Made by a program: the position numbers and the translations under genes | Assembly: GCF_022539315.1 (NCBI RefSeq) | Contig: NC_066313.1 | Coordinates: 68,885,934-68,949,933, forward strand | Origin: Serinus canaria | Lineage: Eukaryota; Chordata; Aves; Passeriformes; Fringillidae | DNA length: 64,000 nucleotides | Direction: 5' to 3' | Shown here: piece by piece, positions 51,726 through 64,000 of the stretch | Numbering within the stretch: position 1 is the stretch's first letter | Layout: each line of letters begins with the position of its first letter | The notes under the pieces: generated by a model | Told to the model about the DNA's origin: nothing | The model's database searches: none | Seen by the model: only the letters and a program-made list of their open reading frames with translations

Positions 51726-52067
51726 GGAAAAACACAGAAGGATGGGAAGAGGCAGGAGAAGGGAAAGGTGTAAGGCTAGGCAGATCAAGGCAAAGCAGAG
51801 AGGGGAAGGGAAGGATGAGGAAAGGAAGTGAAATGAAATGGAAATTAAGAGAAGGATAAAAGTGGAGAAGAGAAGGAAAGAAAATTTTAAAAAATAAAGC
51901 AGAAATGCTGAAAAAGAAAAGGGGAGAAAAAATTATTAAAAGGGTGACAGAAAAAAAAAGGCAAAAGGAAAAAGGCAGGAGAAAGGCAAAAATAATGAAG
52001 AAAAAAAGGAAAAATTAAAAAAAAAAAAGAAAAAAGAAAAGAAAAAATAAAAGAAAAAAGGAAAGAA
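51726..52067 (+). repeat. Long purine-rich tract
   Basis: About 340 bp in which the plus strand is overwhelmingly A and G, first mixed GGAAGG/GAAAGG-type and becoming A-rich towards the right end (runs of 9-12 A). A few T and C interrupt it. This is low-complexity DNA of the kind that can adopt triplex or slipped structures. The Phe-rich minus-strand open frame over its right half is an artefact. Confidence 0.85.
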
Positions 52068-53389
52068 CTGCTCTGAGATCTCTTTAATGTATCTGGAACA
52101 TGGCCAAAACCATGCAGAGATTGTAGACACAGCTTTCAAGCAGCACTGTTCTAGTCTTCTCTTTCAGCCCTTTTCTCCTAGCAAGTCATGTCAAGAAAAT
52201 AAACCTGAGTCAACATTTGCAATTGCTTCATTAATGAATAAACAGGTTACACAGTAGACTACATTAGGAATTAAAGACTCTTGCTTAATTTGACTGTTTT
52301 CATGACTGTGAATCTTTTCCTTTGTCATAGTTGTCTCCACTACTCCATAAAGTTGTTCTTGCTTTATTTTTGTGTCTAGCATATCTAAAAAAAAAAAAAA
52401 AAATCTTTAATCTGTTAAAAATCAAAGTAGTAAATCAATATGTTGTCTGCCTTTACCATTCTGTTAAGATGCAATATTACGTTTTAGTTCTATGAAAGTA
52501 CCTCCTTCATTTTTTCTTAAATAAACCTCTGAGGTCCTAACATTTTCTTTGCAGAATCTCCTTACTTTCACATACTAGGCAACCTACCCATACTTTCAAG
52601 GCTGAAATGCACGTAGAAGGAAATAATGACCTACTAAACAAGACATAAAGATGTTAGTAGCTGGTTGTATTTTCAGTTAAATATAAAACCAATTTTTTGT
52701 TTTACTTTCTTAGCCCTTATCTGAAGTATTACTTATTACTGAAGTATACATATTACTTATCATTAATAATAAATCAACAGTATATTTTAATGCATAAAAA
52801 TATGCATATCCTTCTTAATACCATCAAATCAGGAGCAATACCCCAAGAAAGAGTTCATTATTTATATCAGTTCAAGACAGGCATTACTTACATTACTCTG
52901 CTTTCCACAAAATTTTAAATCATGCAAAAACCAGGCTTAAGCATAATCTAACATAAAGTTTATAATTTCATTTAAAAATCTGTCTTCCTGACATTTTCTG
53001 CTGCTCTGTAAAGCTGATCAGAGCTTTTGGGTTATATTTTTACTGTTTGCTTTACTTTATGTTCAAATATAAGTTCAATTACTTCCTATAATGTTTATTT
53101 GTTCTTGCTAAGAAAATCTTGTAAGCAACTAATAAAAATTTCAAATGACTGATGAATTAATTTCATACACTGAAATGGGGTGCCAGAAACTGGTTTTTTT
53201 CTTTTTTTGGTAAAGCAATGAGAATATAGTTGTATGAAGCTTTCAGAAAATTCTCATCTTTATGTTCTCTCTCTCTCCTCACTTGTGTTCTGATCAAATT
53301 GTAAAAGTACACCCATACTGTGAAAAAAAACCAAAAAAAGTGGATCCTATTCTTTCCTTCTGTTTTCATTCATTATTTTTCCAGCTCTC
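52068..53389. other. AT-rich DNA, nothing recognised
   Basis: No gene, RNA or named repeat seen. It contains a poly(A) run near 52388 and ordinary AT-rich sequence. Confidence 0.55.
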
Positions 53390-53880
53390 TTGCATGATTG
53401 TGGTTCACACCAACAAGTGATGTCTGAGATTGAGCCTAGACACCGCTCAAGGGTCAAAGTCATCCAAATCCACTCTCACTGGGGAGTGTGGCAGAGTCCA
53501 TCGTTTAGATCCAGTTCACCCTGCTCAGTCCTGACACATTAGGTCAGGAAATTGTATTTTCCAAACCTCCCTGAGGTCATGCCCCAGTCAGGTCGGTGGA
53601 ACTCTTAATGTACATCATTTTGATGTGTTGTAACAGAGCCCACCAGTACTTTGACCTGAAAATGGTAAAGGTTGGGAAAGGGACACTTCCTACCAATGGG
53701 ACTCCAGTGCTGTCCAAGGTCACCTGATGCCCAGCATTAAAATACTCAGTGTTTATTCACCCTCAGGGCCAGACTGCAGTGTCCATTATATCTCTGTAAG
53801 AGGCATAGGTTAGGCAGCTCTCATGGAGCTCAGCAGAAGTTCACTGACACTTTTTCTCTACCCAAAAGTCATTTTTGATA
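53390..53880. other. Unclassified moderate-GC block
   Basis: About 490 bp with clearly higher G+C than its flanks and no simple repeats. No open frame or repeat consensus is recognised. It could be an old degraded LTR or another ancient repeat, or a conserved non-coding segment. I cannot decide from sequence alone. Confidence 0.4.
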
Positions 53881-54770
53881 GTATGTTCATAATCTACTTA
53901 CTGGTAAGCAAGCTGCAGTGTGTGGGTGGGAAGGAGAAAAGGACAAAATGGAATGAGAGAGGCCAAGAAGTAGGGAGGTGCTGACAGTGTTAAATAGGAG
54001 TAAAAGGAGCACAAGTGCAAAAAGAGCAGAACACAAAATGGAACTACAAAGTCTGCTAGAGCTGCTCTTTGAACAGAGAAAATTTTATGAAATGCTAAAT
54101 ATACTGAAAATTTGGACCATAGGCACATCAAGTGGGATCACCCTGAGCTAATAGATGTTTGAATATTCTGAAATTAAGGGCCTTGTATCTCAGACAGGTG
54201 TAATTGTATTATCCTTCCTGCAAGTGATGTTGTGTCTGCAAAATAATGTTTCTCAGTTACTCTGATACCACAGTGATGTGTATCACAGAAATGCCCCAGA
54301 AGTAAATTTTTTTTATTCAGTGTTCAGTTGAAATTATTTCCTCTACATAAGGTAAGGGTGATGTTCTTAATGGTGAAGTTAAAAAACAATTGCCTGTCTG
54401 GCTAACTGCCTATTCTTTGCATAAACTTCCTTCTTTTCCAGTGTAAGAATTTTCTCAAGAAAAAGAGAAAAAAAGGCTATAAAATTAGAGTTTGCATTAA
54501 AAAGCATATGTCAGTCCACTGAAATTAAAGCTGTACAGGAAATTTGATTTGATGATTCTTGGTGTTTGAGTATTTTTCTTTATATTGTTGTTAGACGACA
54601 GTTTTTAGTACATTTGTCTGATCTACAGGGAGAAAATTAGAGGTTTTCTTTTATATTTGTACTTTTTATATATAAGATGTCTTTATTCATCTGACCAAAT
54701 CTGGGGGACGACATGACTGACATTAGCTGATCACATTACTATGCAATTCCCTCCCCCGTGGAGCAGAGGT

Positions 54771-54810
54771 CATGAATCTTTTCTTAGTTCATGAATCTTT
54801 TCTTAGTTCA
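54771..54810 (+). repeat. Perfect 19-bp tandem duplication
   Basis: CATGAATCTTTTCTTAGTT at 54771-54789 is repeated exactly at 54790-54808, and CA follows. The lack of any difference suggests a recent slippage or repair duplication. Confidence 0.95.
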
Positions 54811-57800
54811 CTTGATAGGCCAGGTGCTCAGAAACTGCAGACAAAGCATTTCTACTCTCTACAATCCTTAGAAGGGATGCATACAGCTTATAAAGATCTG
54901 AAAGAACATGTAGACTGCAGATTTTGCAGTGATGCAGAGAAAGAATGACTCTATTGTGAATGTTATTCAAGAAAGCAAGCTACTTATTTTGGGTTCAATT
55001 CCAGTGATTAAGGTTTTTGCTAAATGCTCTCCTTACTCTCAGTGTGCTTATTTACATGGTTAATTCCTTCTCTTTGGTTGTAAAAGGAAAAAAATCCAAA
55101 TAACTCAGTTAAAAAAATATGCGTAACAGTATACAGGAATGAAAAGAAATACAAATTCATTTGTAAGCTCATGACAGCAAAGTCTGTACTTTTTATGTTT
55201 GCTCAGCAACAAATAAAACAGAGACACAATCCTTGTTCTGCTCCTGGGAAAAACATCAATATCATTGCTATAAAATTGTTGGCTTTTGATTACATTCTCG
55301 GGTTTTGTTGCAGTTCCTGTCCATCTTATAATGACCACAGTTCAAAGAGAAAAATAAAATATTTTTTTATTTGATCAGCTTTTCAATCACAATCTTTTAA
55401 ATTCTCTTTACCTCCATGGGACAATGAATTCCACAACCTCAAAATTATTTTGAAATTTGTGAGTGTGTAGTGGGGTTTTGCATTGTCTGTTCATACTATT
55501 TACCATTTAGAGGTATGGTGAGGCACCAGTTAACCATTTTTCCCTGGCATTTGTCAAAATAATCTTTACAGATATGGTAGCTCACATTGCAGACAAGAAG
55601 ATATAATAGAAGAAGTTAATTATGGTTTCTCTGTATCCATCATGACATAGCACTGTGTTGAACAGTCAGTGAAAATGATGTGTTAGGGAATTTTCAGCCA
55701 GGGAAGCGGGGGAGGGTGTAACAGACTGTTTCTTCATGAAAGGAGTGCTTTGTCCAGCATGCTAAAAATGAGCTACTTGTTGGTGTGCAGAGCTGGAACA
55801 AGTCCAGAGTCTTCAGACCTCACATTTTCTTAGCTTTTCTTTGAATCAGACACTGATTGGTATTTCTAATTGGTGAAAATATATCTGACATTATTCTTGC
55901 TTCAAAGAGAACCATAAGGAAATATTAAGAAAGAAAAGCATTTTAAAACTCATTTACACAGACCAGGAGGACTCTCCTCATCCCAGTTGATTAGAGATGC
56001 TAAACCAAAATCATCAGGCTTTTGCCTGAATTAATGGAATAGTCTTATATAAAAATAAGGATATATAGATAACATCCATTCATAGTTCCTTACAATGATT
56101 TATTTTGGGTTTTGTTTTGTTTTTTTTTTTTTCTTTCAAATACATACTCTATTTAAACAAGCACTTGGTGTTGCACTTGTTGTACTGCTGAGAAGTTGGT
56201 GGGGTTTCTTCCCACCTTTCTTTTGATGTTGAATGAAAGTTTCTAAACACTTTGAATTCTAACATTTTTTATTATGGGCTTTTTATTATTATTTTAAATG
56301 CATTATAAGGAAAAGGATATTCATATTAATTTGTGACTACAGGTGAAGGGGAAACAGATTTTTAATAAAATAAGTTGGAAAGATAAAATCCCTAACAACT
56401 TCTTCTCTTACTCTCTTAATTCGAAAGTTAAAAATTTTGTGAAAAGTCAAGTTTGGCTTTTGCTGATTAACTGTTCTGTTCCTTTACCTAGAATGCCCTT
56501 TTTAAAGAAAATATAATTTTCAATGGCAAAATTAATCATAGATGGCCTTTCCTTATTGAAAAGCTTTGGTTTTCATAGAGGAATACTTTCTTCTTGACAT
56601 CTTTATTATTATTAACATATTTTCCAACAGTCTCAACAGTCTCCCTTTAATTTCCCAAAAAACTCATTAAAGTAACTCTAAACATGAATATATACATTCT
56701 TAAAAAATCACCAAGTAAGTATGCGCTTATGAAAAAGTTATTAGCAATTTTACTTCTGCCCTATTTCTCTAAGTTACAGTTTTGACCTCAACAAGAAAGC
56801 AAATAAACAAAACCAAAACAAAATAAACTATCCGGAAACAATCCGGAACTAGCAAGCAACAAAAAAAAAAAATCCAAACAAAACTACAAGCCCACTATGT
56901 TCTGAGCATCCAAAAGACAAATGAAGAGTTAAGAAAATTCTCTTTTAGACCCCATAAATTATGTCTGGAAATACATAAAAATATAAAATACCAGTAAACT
57001 CCCAAAGCTTTCCTTCAATTACTTCATACACTGGAACTAAAATCTCCAAATTTATGGTTATATTTCTAAGATTTAATGCTGGCCCAGTTCCTCTGTCATT
57101 TGGACCAGTGAAGGTTTCATGATTAGATCACAATGTGTCAGTGTAATTCCTCTGTAACTGAGATCCATAAATGTGCTTAAATGTGCCATGAATATTCTTC
57201 AACACATCAAACAATTGATTTTATATAGCATAAAGAGTCGCGCATATTTTTGAGGTTAAAATTCCATATACGGACTGAAGAAATCCCAAATTATACTTTT
57301 TTTACCTCTCCAATGTTCCTTAAAACATAGATTATTATATCAAGAAACACTAAATTATATCTGGCATAAAGATCTCCACCAAATAACTTCTGTCTTGGGT
57401 GCTGAATCATGAACTGAAAAAAGCCTCTTAAATAAAATCTTTAAATGCTGTTACATTTGACAGACACAGTACAGTCTCTCACCTAGAATAAATTTTGCCT
57501 AGATGAGTTCAAACATTGAAGCATGTGTATTTCTTTTTATAAAAAGAATAAAAAGTATTTAAAAAAAAAGTATATTCCTTTTACGTCTGTTTTTTATTAG
57601 AAGGTTTCCTATCTAGCTGACCAACAGCACATCCCAGTCAGGGTTGTTTTATTTTTTTTTTCCCCTTATTTAGCTTTTTATTCCAAATATTCCAGAAATT
57701 TGAAAGGAAAAACATTGAAGGTGGAATTTGGCCAGGACCAGTATACTGTTTAAAAGGATTGGCATGAGTAGTGACTAAAGTTTTAAAGTTCTTAAATTAT

Positions 57801-58547
57801 TATTATCCAAATTATAGAAATCAGAGCTTTTTTCTGTGTTCATTGATGCAACATCTCTTGATAGCACCAGGAAGACAAAATCTTCAGCATATGATCTTTG
57901 TCTCATCATCTGCTGAATAGCCACTACATATTTGAGATGAAAAATCCATCTCAGTATCTTTATTTATATACTAAGAAAAAAATCTATTGATACAGTCCAT
58001 TGAGACCTAATAAAATGTTTTTTTAAGTTTTGATTCTGTGTAACAAATAACCTGAAAAGGATGATTTGTCCCAGTCATTAGTTATAAGATATGCACATCT
58101 GCAAAGAATTTGGAACCATAGGTATCTACAGATAATAAAAAAAAATAAAATTATGTTTTTTTATTAAATGTATGGGCCTGTAGCAGACTTGCAAACAGTA
58201 CCAGAAACATGTAGGACATATCCAGATTTCAGAGTCGTACTGCTGGCTGTAAGAAAACCAAGAAGAATGAGTTAACCTACATCTGCAGGTAGCTAAATAA
58301 AAGGCCCTCTATTTTTACTTTACATCTTTACAAACAAAATTCAGTAAGCAAAATGCTATTTGGTAATCATCAGTTTTAAACACTTAGGAACAGGTGCACA
58401 GCTCACACACCAACTAAGACATTGTCTAAGTTTGGCAATAATTGCCTCTGCACCGACCTTGGCAAGCAGAGGATGGACCTACTACCCTACAGTGGTAGGA
58501 GGCACTGACTGCTCTTTGGGTTTTTCTCATGACTGATGCAGCATGGA

Positions 58548-58569
58548 AAATGAATTCATGAATTCATTT
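58548..58569. repeat. 22-bp perfect palindrome
   Basis: A self-complementary sequence centred on TTCATGAA (core TGAATTCATGAATTCA) and containing two GAATTC sites. No flanking gene is present to suggest an operator-type role. Confidence 0.95.
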
Positions 58570-59550
58570 GCATGCACTAGGAGGGTCGCAATGTGTTGCT
58601 CAGTTTTTAGCATGCACCACAGAATATCAGGTCACTTGGTGAAAAAGTGCTGTCTGTGAGAGGTCTTTTTAAATAAGTATTTTATGATGATGTATTTTTT
58701 TCTGCACTGTGAAAAAAAACTAAAAAGAACAAAACTGAAACAACAAAAAAACACCGAAAAACCCAAACGTATAAAAGCATGAAGAATAAAAGAATCAAAA
58801 AAATGATGTGTACATGTTAATTTAGACGAATAACTAAGTTGCTTAATAATTTTCTTTTTTGCTATTATGTTCTCTTAACTTTTATAAGACCTGTGAGTTC
58901 AGGACTTCACAAGAAAATAAACAATACAAAATTAAAAAAATCAAAACCAACCTTGATCTGCAAAGCTTAAGTTTTTATTAAAAACTTGTTTTTAACAGCA
59001 ATTTTTGCATTAGTCAGAAGAATATGTAGGCCAGCTAATTGCTGAAAACTGCCAGGGACCTATAGGGTGTGTATTTCTTTGCCTTAAATTAACATAAAGA
59101 GAATTAATTTTAAGGAAGAAGATCTTGAAGACATCAGAAAGCAAACTATTGAAACATCTATATAATTTTGAATAAAATTGAACTCTGCAGAGGATTGAAA
59201 TTACAGTATGCAGTCTCCTTCCTTATGATTTAATGCTGTTCAGCAAACAGCATCAGAAGCCAGATCAAGAAAAATGCAAGAGTTAATTTGTGATTGAAAG
59301 TCCTATTTTTTTATGAGAGAGACAAAAAGAGCGGTTAATTAAATACGAGTATAGAGAAAGAAGAGATTTGTTTTGGCTTCAGTAAAGGTGAATCAAAACC
59401 TAATTTTATTGTCTAAAGCAAAATTAAAAAAAAAAACTAAAACAAACATTTATAAGTTAAATTATAAAATCGCCTCTTCCAAGCAGTTTCATGTTTGTCT
59501 CCATCCAGAGGGAATGGATGTCTATAGAAATAGAAGTGCCATCACAATTT

Positions 59551-59561
59551 GTGTGTGTTTG

Positions 59562-59620
<59 letters not shown>
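59551..59620 (+). repeat. Interrupted (TG)n microsatellite
   Basis: A 70-bp GT dinucleotide array broken by three extra-T interruptions (GTTTGT), the right-most block being the longest uninterrupted run. Likely length-polymorphic. Overlapping Val/Cys-rich and Thr/His-rich open frames are artefacts of the array. Confidence 0.95.
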
Positions 59621-62600
59621 AGAAGCATTTCTGGAATACCAAAAAAACACTCTGTGTGTCACATAGCCTGAAGTGGGTTGGAACAGGCAGTGTGGTTCAC
59701 TCCCTGAAGCATCAGATAACACTGATGGTAGCAGTGCTGCAGTCTATAGCAGCACAGAAAAAAATGAGGTCGATATAATCGTATCAGACAGATAGTTGTC
59801 TGCTTTGGCCAATAATTTGAACTCTTCAATGGAATACTGCCAAATTTATCTATTACACTGCAATACTGATTTTCCATATTCATAAACAGAACTTAGTACA
59901 CTTGGTAGTTTACTGATTTTTGTTGTTTTTTCTTTAAAGTATGCTTTTTATGTCGTGATAAGTATATTCTCTCAAATGAGTAGTGAGTGAAATGGTTGAT
60001 TTAGTTGAGTCATTCAAAGGGAGTTTGACATCTATGTAAAACTCTGATAGAGGAGGGAAAGGGATAAGAGAAGAGCAATTGAAAGGATGACCCAAGATCA
60101 GCTGCCCTTTGAAATCTGGCTTTCAGGATGTAGTCTACTTATTGGATAGTGCTGTCATTTACATGCTTATAAACTTCCATATTTAAAGGTCAGAACTGAT
60201 AAATGGTGTCCTACTGAGTGTCTTAGCAGCTTAAAAATTAGCCATATTATCTTTTTTTCCCAGTTAAAACAGACTCTTGACTCCATTCACAACCAACATA
60301 CCAATCATTCCCTTGCCAAATTAGTTTTATTGCAGTGATGTGTCATACTGACATATCACTGATCTGATCAGATCATCAGATTCAATTTTGTCTCTATAAT
60401 CTGAACCTTTAAGTAAAGGTATTTAAGTATTTTTCACATCTGTAACCCAGTGGAATAGAAAAGGTTCAATTTAAGAGGATAGAAAGCACGAAAGGACTAA
60501 TATGAACAGAAATAATATGTCCTCTTTGAAGGACAATTTAGTCTACTTTAGAATCCCATTGAAACTTTTCTGCTATATAGACATGATTTTTATGACTTCA
60601 GTATCCCAGTGCACAAGATTTCTTCTCCCTCAGTCATTCTGTTCCCTCACCCTCAGCACTGCAGCTTTTCACAAAAGAGCAGCTCTAACTAGGAAATCAA
60701 AATTCAGTGGTCACATTTACAGAAGCCTTCAGTGTGCTAGGACCTGTCTTTGAAAAACTTGCCTATTCCAATTAGGTGCCTAACCAGAAGCCACTGAGAG
60801 CTCCTTGGAAAAATCTGTGACATTGGTTCTTGAGGGTAACTTCTCTAGCTGGAAGTAGTTATTTTTGAAGGCTGGGTATAATTCATTCTATATTTGCCTG
60901 CTTTCTTCTTTGAGGCAGCAGACCAAGCATGATAGCATAGCATTATGCTCAATAAGCCACGTTCATGCTGTGAACAAAGGGGTAGATGACATCAGAATTC
61001 TCCAAATTCTGTAAATTGCAGTACATGCTCACATTTACCAGTTAGTTAGACTATAAGGATTATATGTTCATAACATTTTTTTTTTCCCCAGAGAAAAGGC
61101 TGGGTTTTTTTGTCTAATACACATACAAAAATATTGTCAAATATATATCTATTAACACACATACATTTAAAACATTTTTTATATTAAATAACCAGAAAGT
61201 TAACAAATAAATCACTTAGAAATTATTTAATTTGGCCAATGAATAGAAATCATTCATATTCAGATATGAATATGAGTTCATACTCTATTTCAAACCTTTA
61301 ATATAAAAGTCCTACAAGTAATCCTGCCCATTAAATATTATTGAGATTCAAAGGCAGAAAGCGATGTTAGAGCAAAGGGAAAAAATAATGATTTACTGAA
61401 TTAAGCACCATATGACATGTAGGTCTGTCTAAAAAGCTGACTAAGAGTTACAGAGTAGAAAAAAAATGATCAACAAAACCTCTTAAAATCAGAGGGTGGG
61501 AAAGAAATCCATCATAACCTCATACTTTTTTAATGAGCAATTTATTGACTCATGGTATTATTTTATTTAAACTTTGCTTTTGTTATAAAAACCTTAGATA
61601 TTGCTGTGACCTGTGAAATCACAGAGATCACATACTTGTTTTCTGTGCAATTTTAGATGATTCACAATACTATTTTTCAAGGTAATTTCCTAATTTACTT
61701 TTTGTCAATAAAGAGCTTTGAGAAATCCTTGCATGTCTAAGGAGATATGCTAAGGTATAAATATGGCAATATATGCAGGAACTTCATTGTCATATTAGAG
61801 ATTTGCTCATAAGCATCACCCAGTTTTCTATGCACTAACAAGCTGAGAGACAAAAAAAAATACTGCCTAGAAGAAGAGATTGGCTATACTGCACAGAATA
61901 AAAAAGGAATCTTCTCTGATATAAGAGCCTGTGAGAGATCTGATTAACAAAAATTTGCATACACACATAAAAGCCTCTGTTTAATTTTTACACCACACTT
62001 CCATTTGTCAGAATGAAGTCCAAAGCTCAGACTCAGAAGTAAGGAGGCAATTGCTGTCATTCTACTCTGAAAAGTGAATACTTAGCTTCATGTAATAAGG
62101 TACAAGGCCTGCCTCAGGACAGACTATACTTACTCTTCTGATGCTGCCATTCTCAGAGCCTGAGGAAAAGACATCCTTCATTTTTCTTTCATTACACCTG
62201 AAGCTTTTGAGTCTAAGAAAAAAGAAGAGAATACTTCTTCTGGAGTTCAGTGTTGGAAATAAATTTCAGCATTCAGTAGAAGGGATTGCCAGCACAGAGA
62301 TTAATTAAACGGCACTAGTCACTTACTGCATACTACCTGAAGTTTTTTGTAAGTAGTTGGAAATGCCAGGTAATCTCATTCCTTTATTTGTGTTTGATCT
62401 CTGATACAAATACACTGCAGCTACTGTATTTAATTTTTTTAAAAATAATCTCAAAAAGTTCTTCATATTTTTCTCTTCCATGGTAATGGCCTTGGTTTTC
62501 ACAAACATAAGGTTTTTTTTTCCTTGCTTTGTGTTAATGCTCCAACTTTCCTAATGCATTCCAGTTCCTTTGTTTTTACCCTGCTTTAACAGACATTCCT

Positions 62601-64000
62601 GCTTGCAGCATAATTTTTATTTTTCCCCAAATTTCTTTCTCTTGAAATGGTACAATGCTACCAAAAGTATTTTGAGATTACTTCTGATGAGATTAAAAAA
62701 TAAATTTAGTTCAAATTCAGAAGGACATAAGGTCCCAGACTGCAACCCAAACTTGATCCAGACATTTGGATCAAAGAAAAAATCCAACCTGAGAAAAAAA
62801 AAAACTGTTTAAGTCACTGCAGTAGAATTCATCCTACCTAAATTTAAGTGCCTATACTTTAAAATTCCTTACTTGCTCAGATGCATACTGTTACTATGGC
62901 CTCTTTAATTCCCATGTGGTTTAAAATAATACTGATTTGACCTAATTTTCTTGCCGTCTTCCCCTGGTACAGTCAAACTTTCCACTTCAATAGTAAAAAT
63001 GTTTTCTAAGTAAAACTCATTCATGACAGTCAGTGAGCCTGTAATTGTGAATTTGTTGTTCTGTTGCTCTTTTAGACAAGTGGTTCTCATAAAACAGTTA
63101 CTGACTAATCATATTTTAAAAGCAGACAATGAAGTCAATCTAGGTACTCTCTACTAAGCAGTAAACACACAATATGCATAAAAGGTCAAAAGAAATATCT
63201 CCTTTAGGTTTATCTAAATCTCACATTCCAACTTTTTCTCTGCTTCCTTTAATATATTTCTTCAAAAAATATAAGTCTTTGGCTGTTTCTCCCCCCCGTT
63301 TTTTTTTTTTTTTTTTGCTTCACTGATCTACCTGGTGTCTCTGTTCATATTTTTATCCACCTAAGTATTCTCTGCATGTTTCCTCTTTTTGACTGTCCCA
63401 TTTATTTTTTGCCATTTCTTCAGTCTGAACTGTTTGATATTTCATGACATTAAAACTTCATTTCTCTGCATGCTGTAATTTAGATCACTTAAAGAGAATA
63501 AATCCACAATTTTTACTACTGTATGGACTGCTGAGCTATATTATTATCACTATGTTTTTTTTTTCAGAGAAGTAATATCCTTGTGGAAAGGTAAATAGAA
63601 AGAACTAAACATATAATTCTAAATAAGTGTAAAACATAATCAACTCCTTGCACAGTAAGAATGATTCATTTAACTTGTGTTATGTACCTTTGCTTTTTTG
63701 ATCCTAAGATCTCTTTTATATATGCAGCTACAAACTGGCTTAATGGTTTCACTAAGTTTTTTCACCATAATTCCTCATTTTGAGGATGGGAATTATAAGG
63801 TGTATACCTGTTTCATGTAATGCAAACAATATGATTTATTATTTCTCATCCACTGGCCCAATTGGTTTGTGTTCTGGGCTATGTATTAGTTTTTCAAAAG
63901 TTCTAAGTCCTCATTTTTGTTTTTGTCCTGAGTCTTATTCTTCCTCTCATCATATTCATTATTATTTATGAACACATATGCCTAGAATAGCTATAACTGA
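59621..64000. other. AT-rich DNA without recognisable genes
   Basis: About 4.4 kb to the right edge. It contains a C7-G-T18 homopolymer pair at 63291-63316. Minus-strand open frames at 62323-62508 and 62905-63090 looked protein-like but lack convincing splice sites and recognisable domains. No named repeat seen. Confidence 0.55.

Larger units (their letters stand above)
53881..59550. other. AT-rich DNA without recognisable genes
   Basis: About 5.7 kb. Items inside: a perfect 19-bp tandem duplication at 54771-54810, a paired ATCCGGAA at 56830-56848, A/C-rich low-complexity patches at 56800-56884 and 58710-58770, and a 22-bp palindrome at 58548-58569. No gene or named repeat seen. Confidence 0.55.

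Noticed and set aside
51936..52139. Phe-rich 67-codon minus-strand frame
   Set aside because: Translation of the purine tract in reverse; low complexity.
59373..59722. Open frames with (CV)n and (TH)n repeats
   Set aside because: Produced by the (TG)n microsatellite.
62905..63090. Minus-strand 61-codon frame with protein-like composition
   Set aside because: Candidate acceptors lack a pyrimidine tract and no good donor is present; likely a chance frame.
1..64000. CRISPR arrays, operons, prophage or other bacterial systems
   Set aside because: No regularly spaced repeats, no coding density, and vertebrate retroelements throughout; this is bird nuclear DNA.

Overview
This window looks like intergenic or deep intronic DNA from a bird, most likely a passerine. 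The evidence is repeat content recognised by eye. There are six clear fragments of the avian CR1 LINE, several ending in the ATTCTRTGATT-type 3' terminus, plus one shorter probable tail. There are also several long terminal repeats (LTRs) of avian endogenous-retrovirus type, two of them the ~1.1-kb ERVL-like family typical of songbird genomes. The background is AT-rich, has few CpGs, and shows no operon-like coding density. I recognised no complete protein gene, rRNA or tRNA. At this base composition, open frames of 60-140 codons are expected by chance, so almost all open frames here are shadows.

Layout. 1-340: minus-strand CR1 ORF2 piece with a decayed reverse-transcriptase motif. 341-11.0 kb: AT-rich unique DNA with one weak candidate coding exon at 9685-9983 (minus). 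11.3-12.0 kb: possible LTR (plus). 16.9-17.5 kb: probable LTR (minus). 20.8-24.2 kb: nested repeat cluster, consisting of a CR1 ORF2 piece, about 1.7 kb of unclassified and possibly retroviral DNA, a CR1 3' end, an LTR that starts a few bases after it, and a second CR1 3' end. 28.45-29.55 kb: near-complete ERVL-type solo LTR (minus). 37.5 and 38.3-38.7 kb: CR1 pieces. 39.75-40.24 kb: CR1 3' end, followed at once by an unclassified GC-rich island to 40.76 kb. 42.98-43.94 kb: second copy of the ERVL-type LTR (plus). 49.6-50.15 kb: CR1 (minus). 51.7-52.1 kb: long purine-rich tract. 59.55 kb: interrupted (TG)n microsatellite. The rest is AT-rich DNA without recognisable features.

I found no previously undescribed biological system. 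The points most worth checking are the candidate exon, the inverted pair of related LTRs, the nested cluster at 20.8-24.2 kb, the GC-rich island, and several small exact duplications and hairpins. All repeat-family assignments come from memory of consensus sequences, not from a database search.
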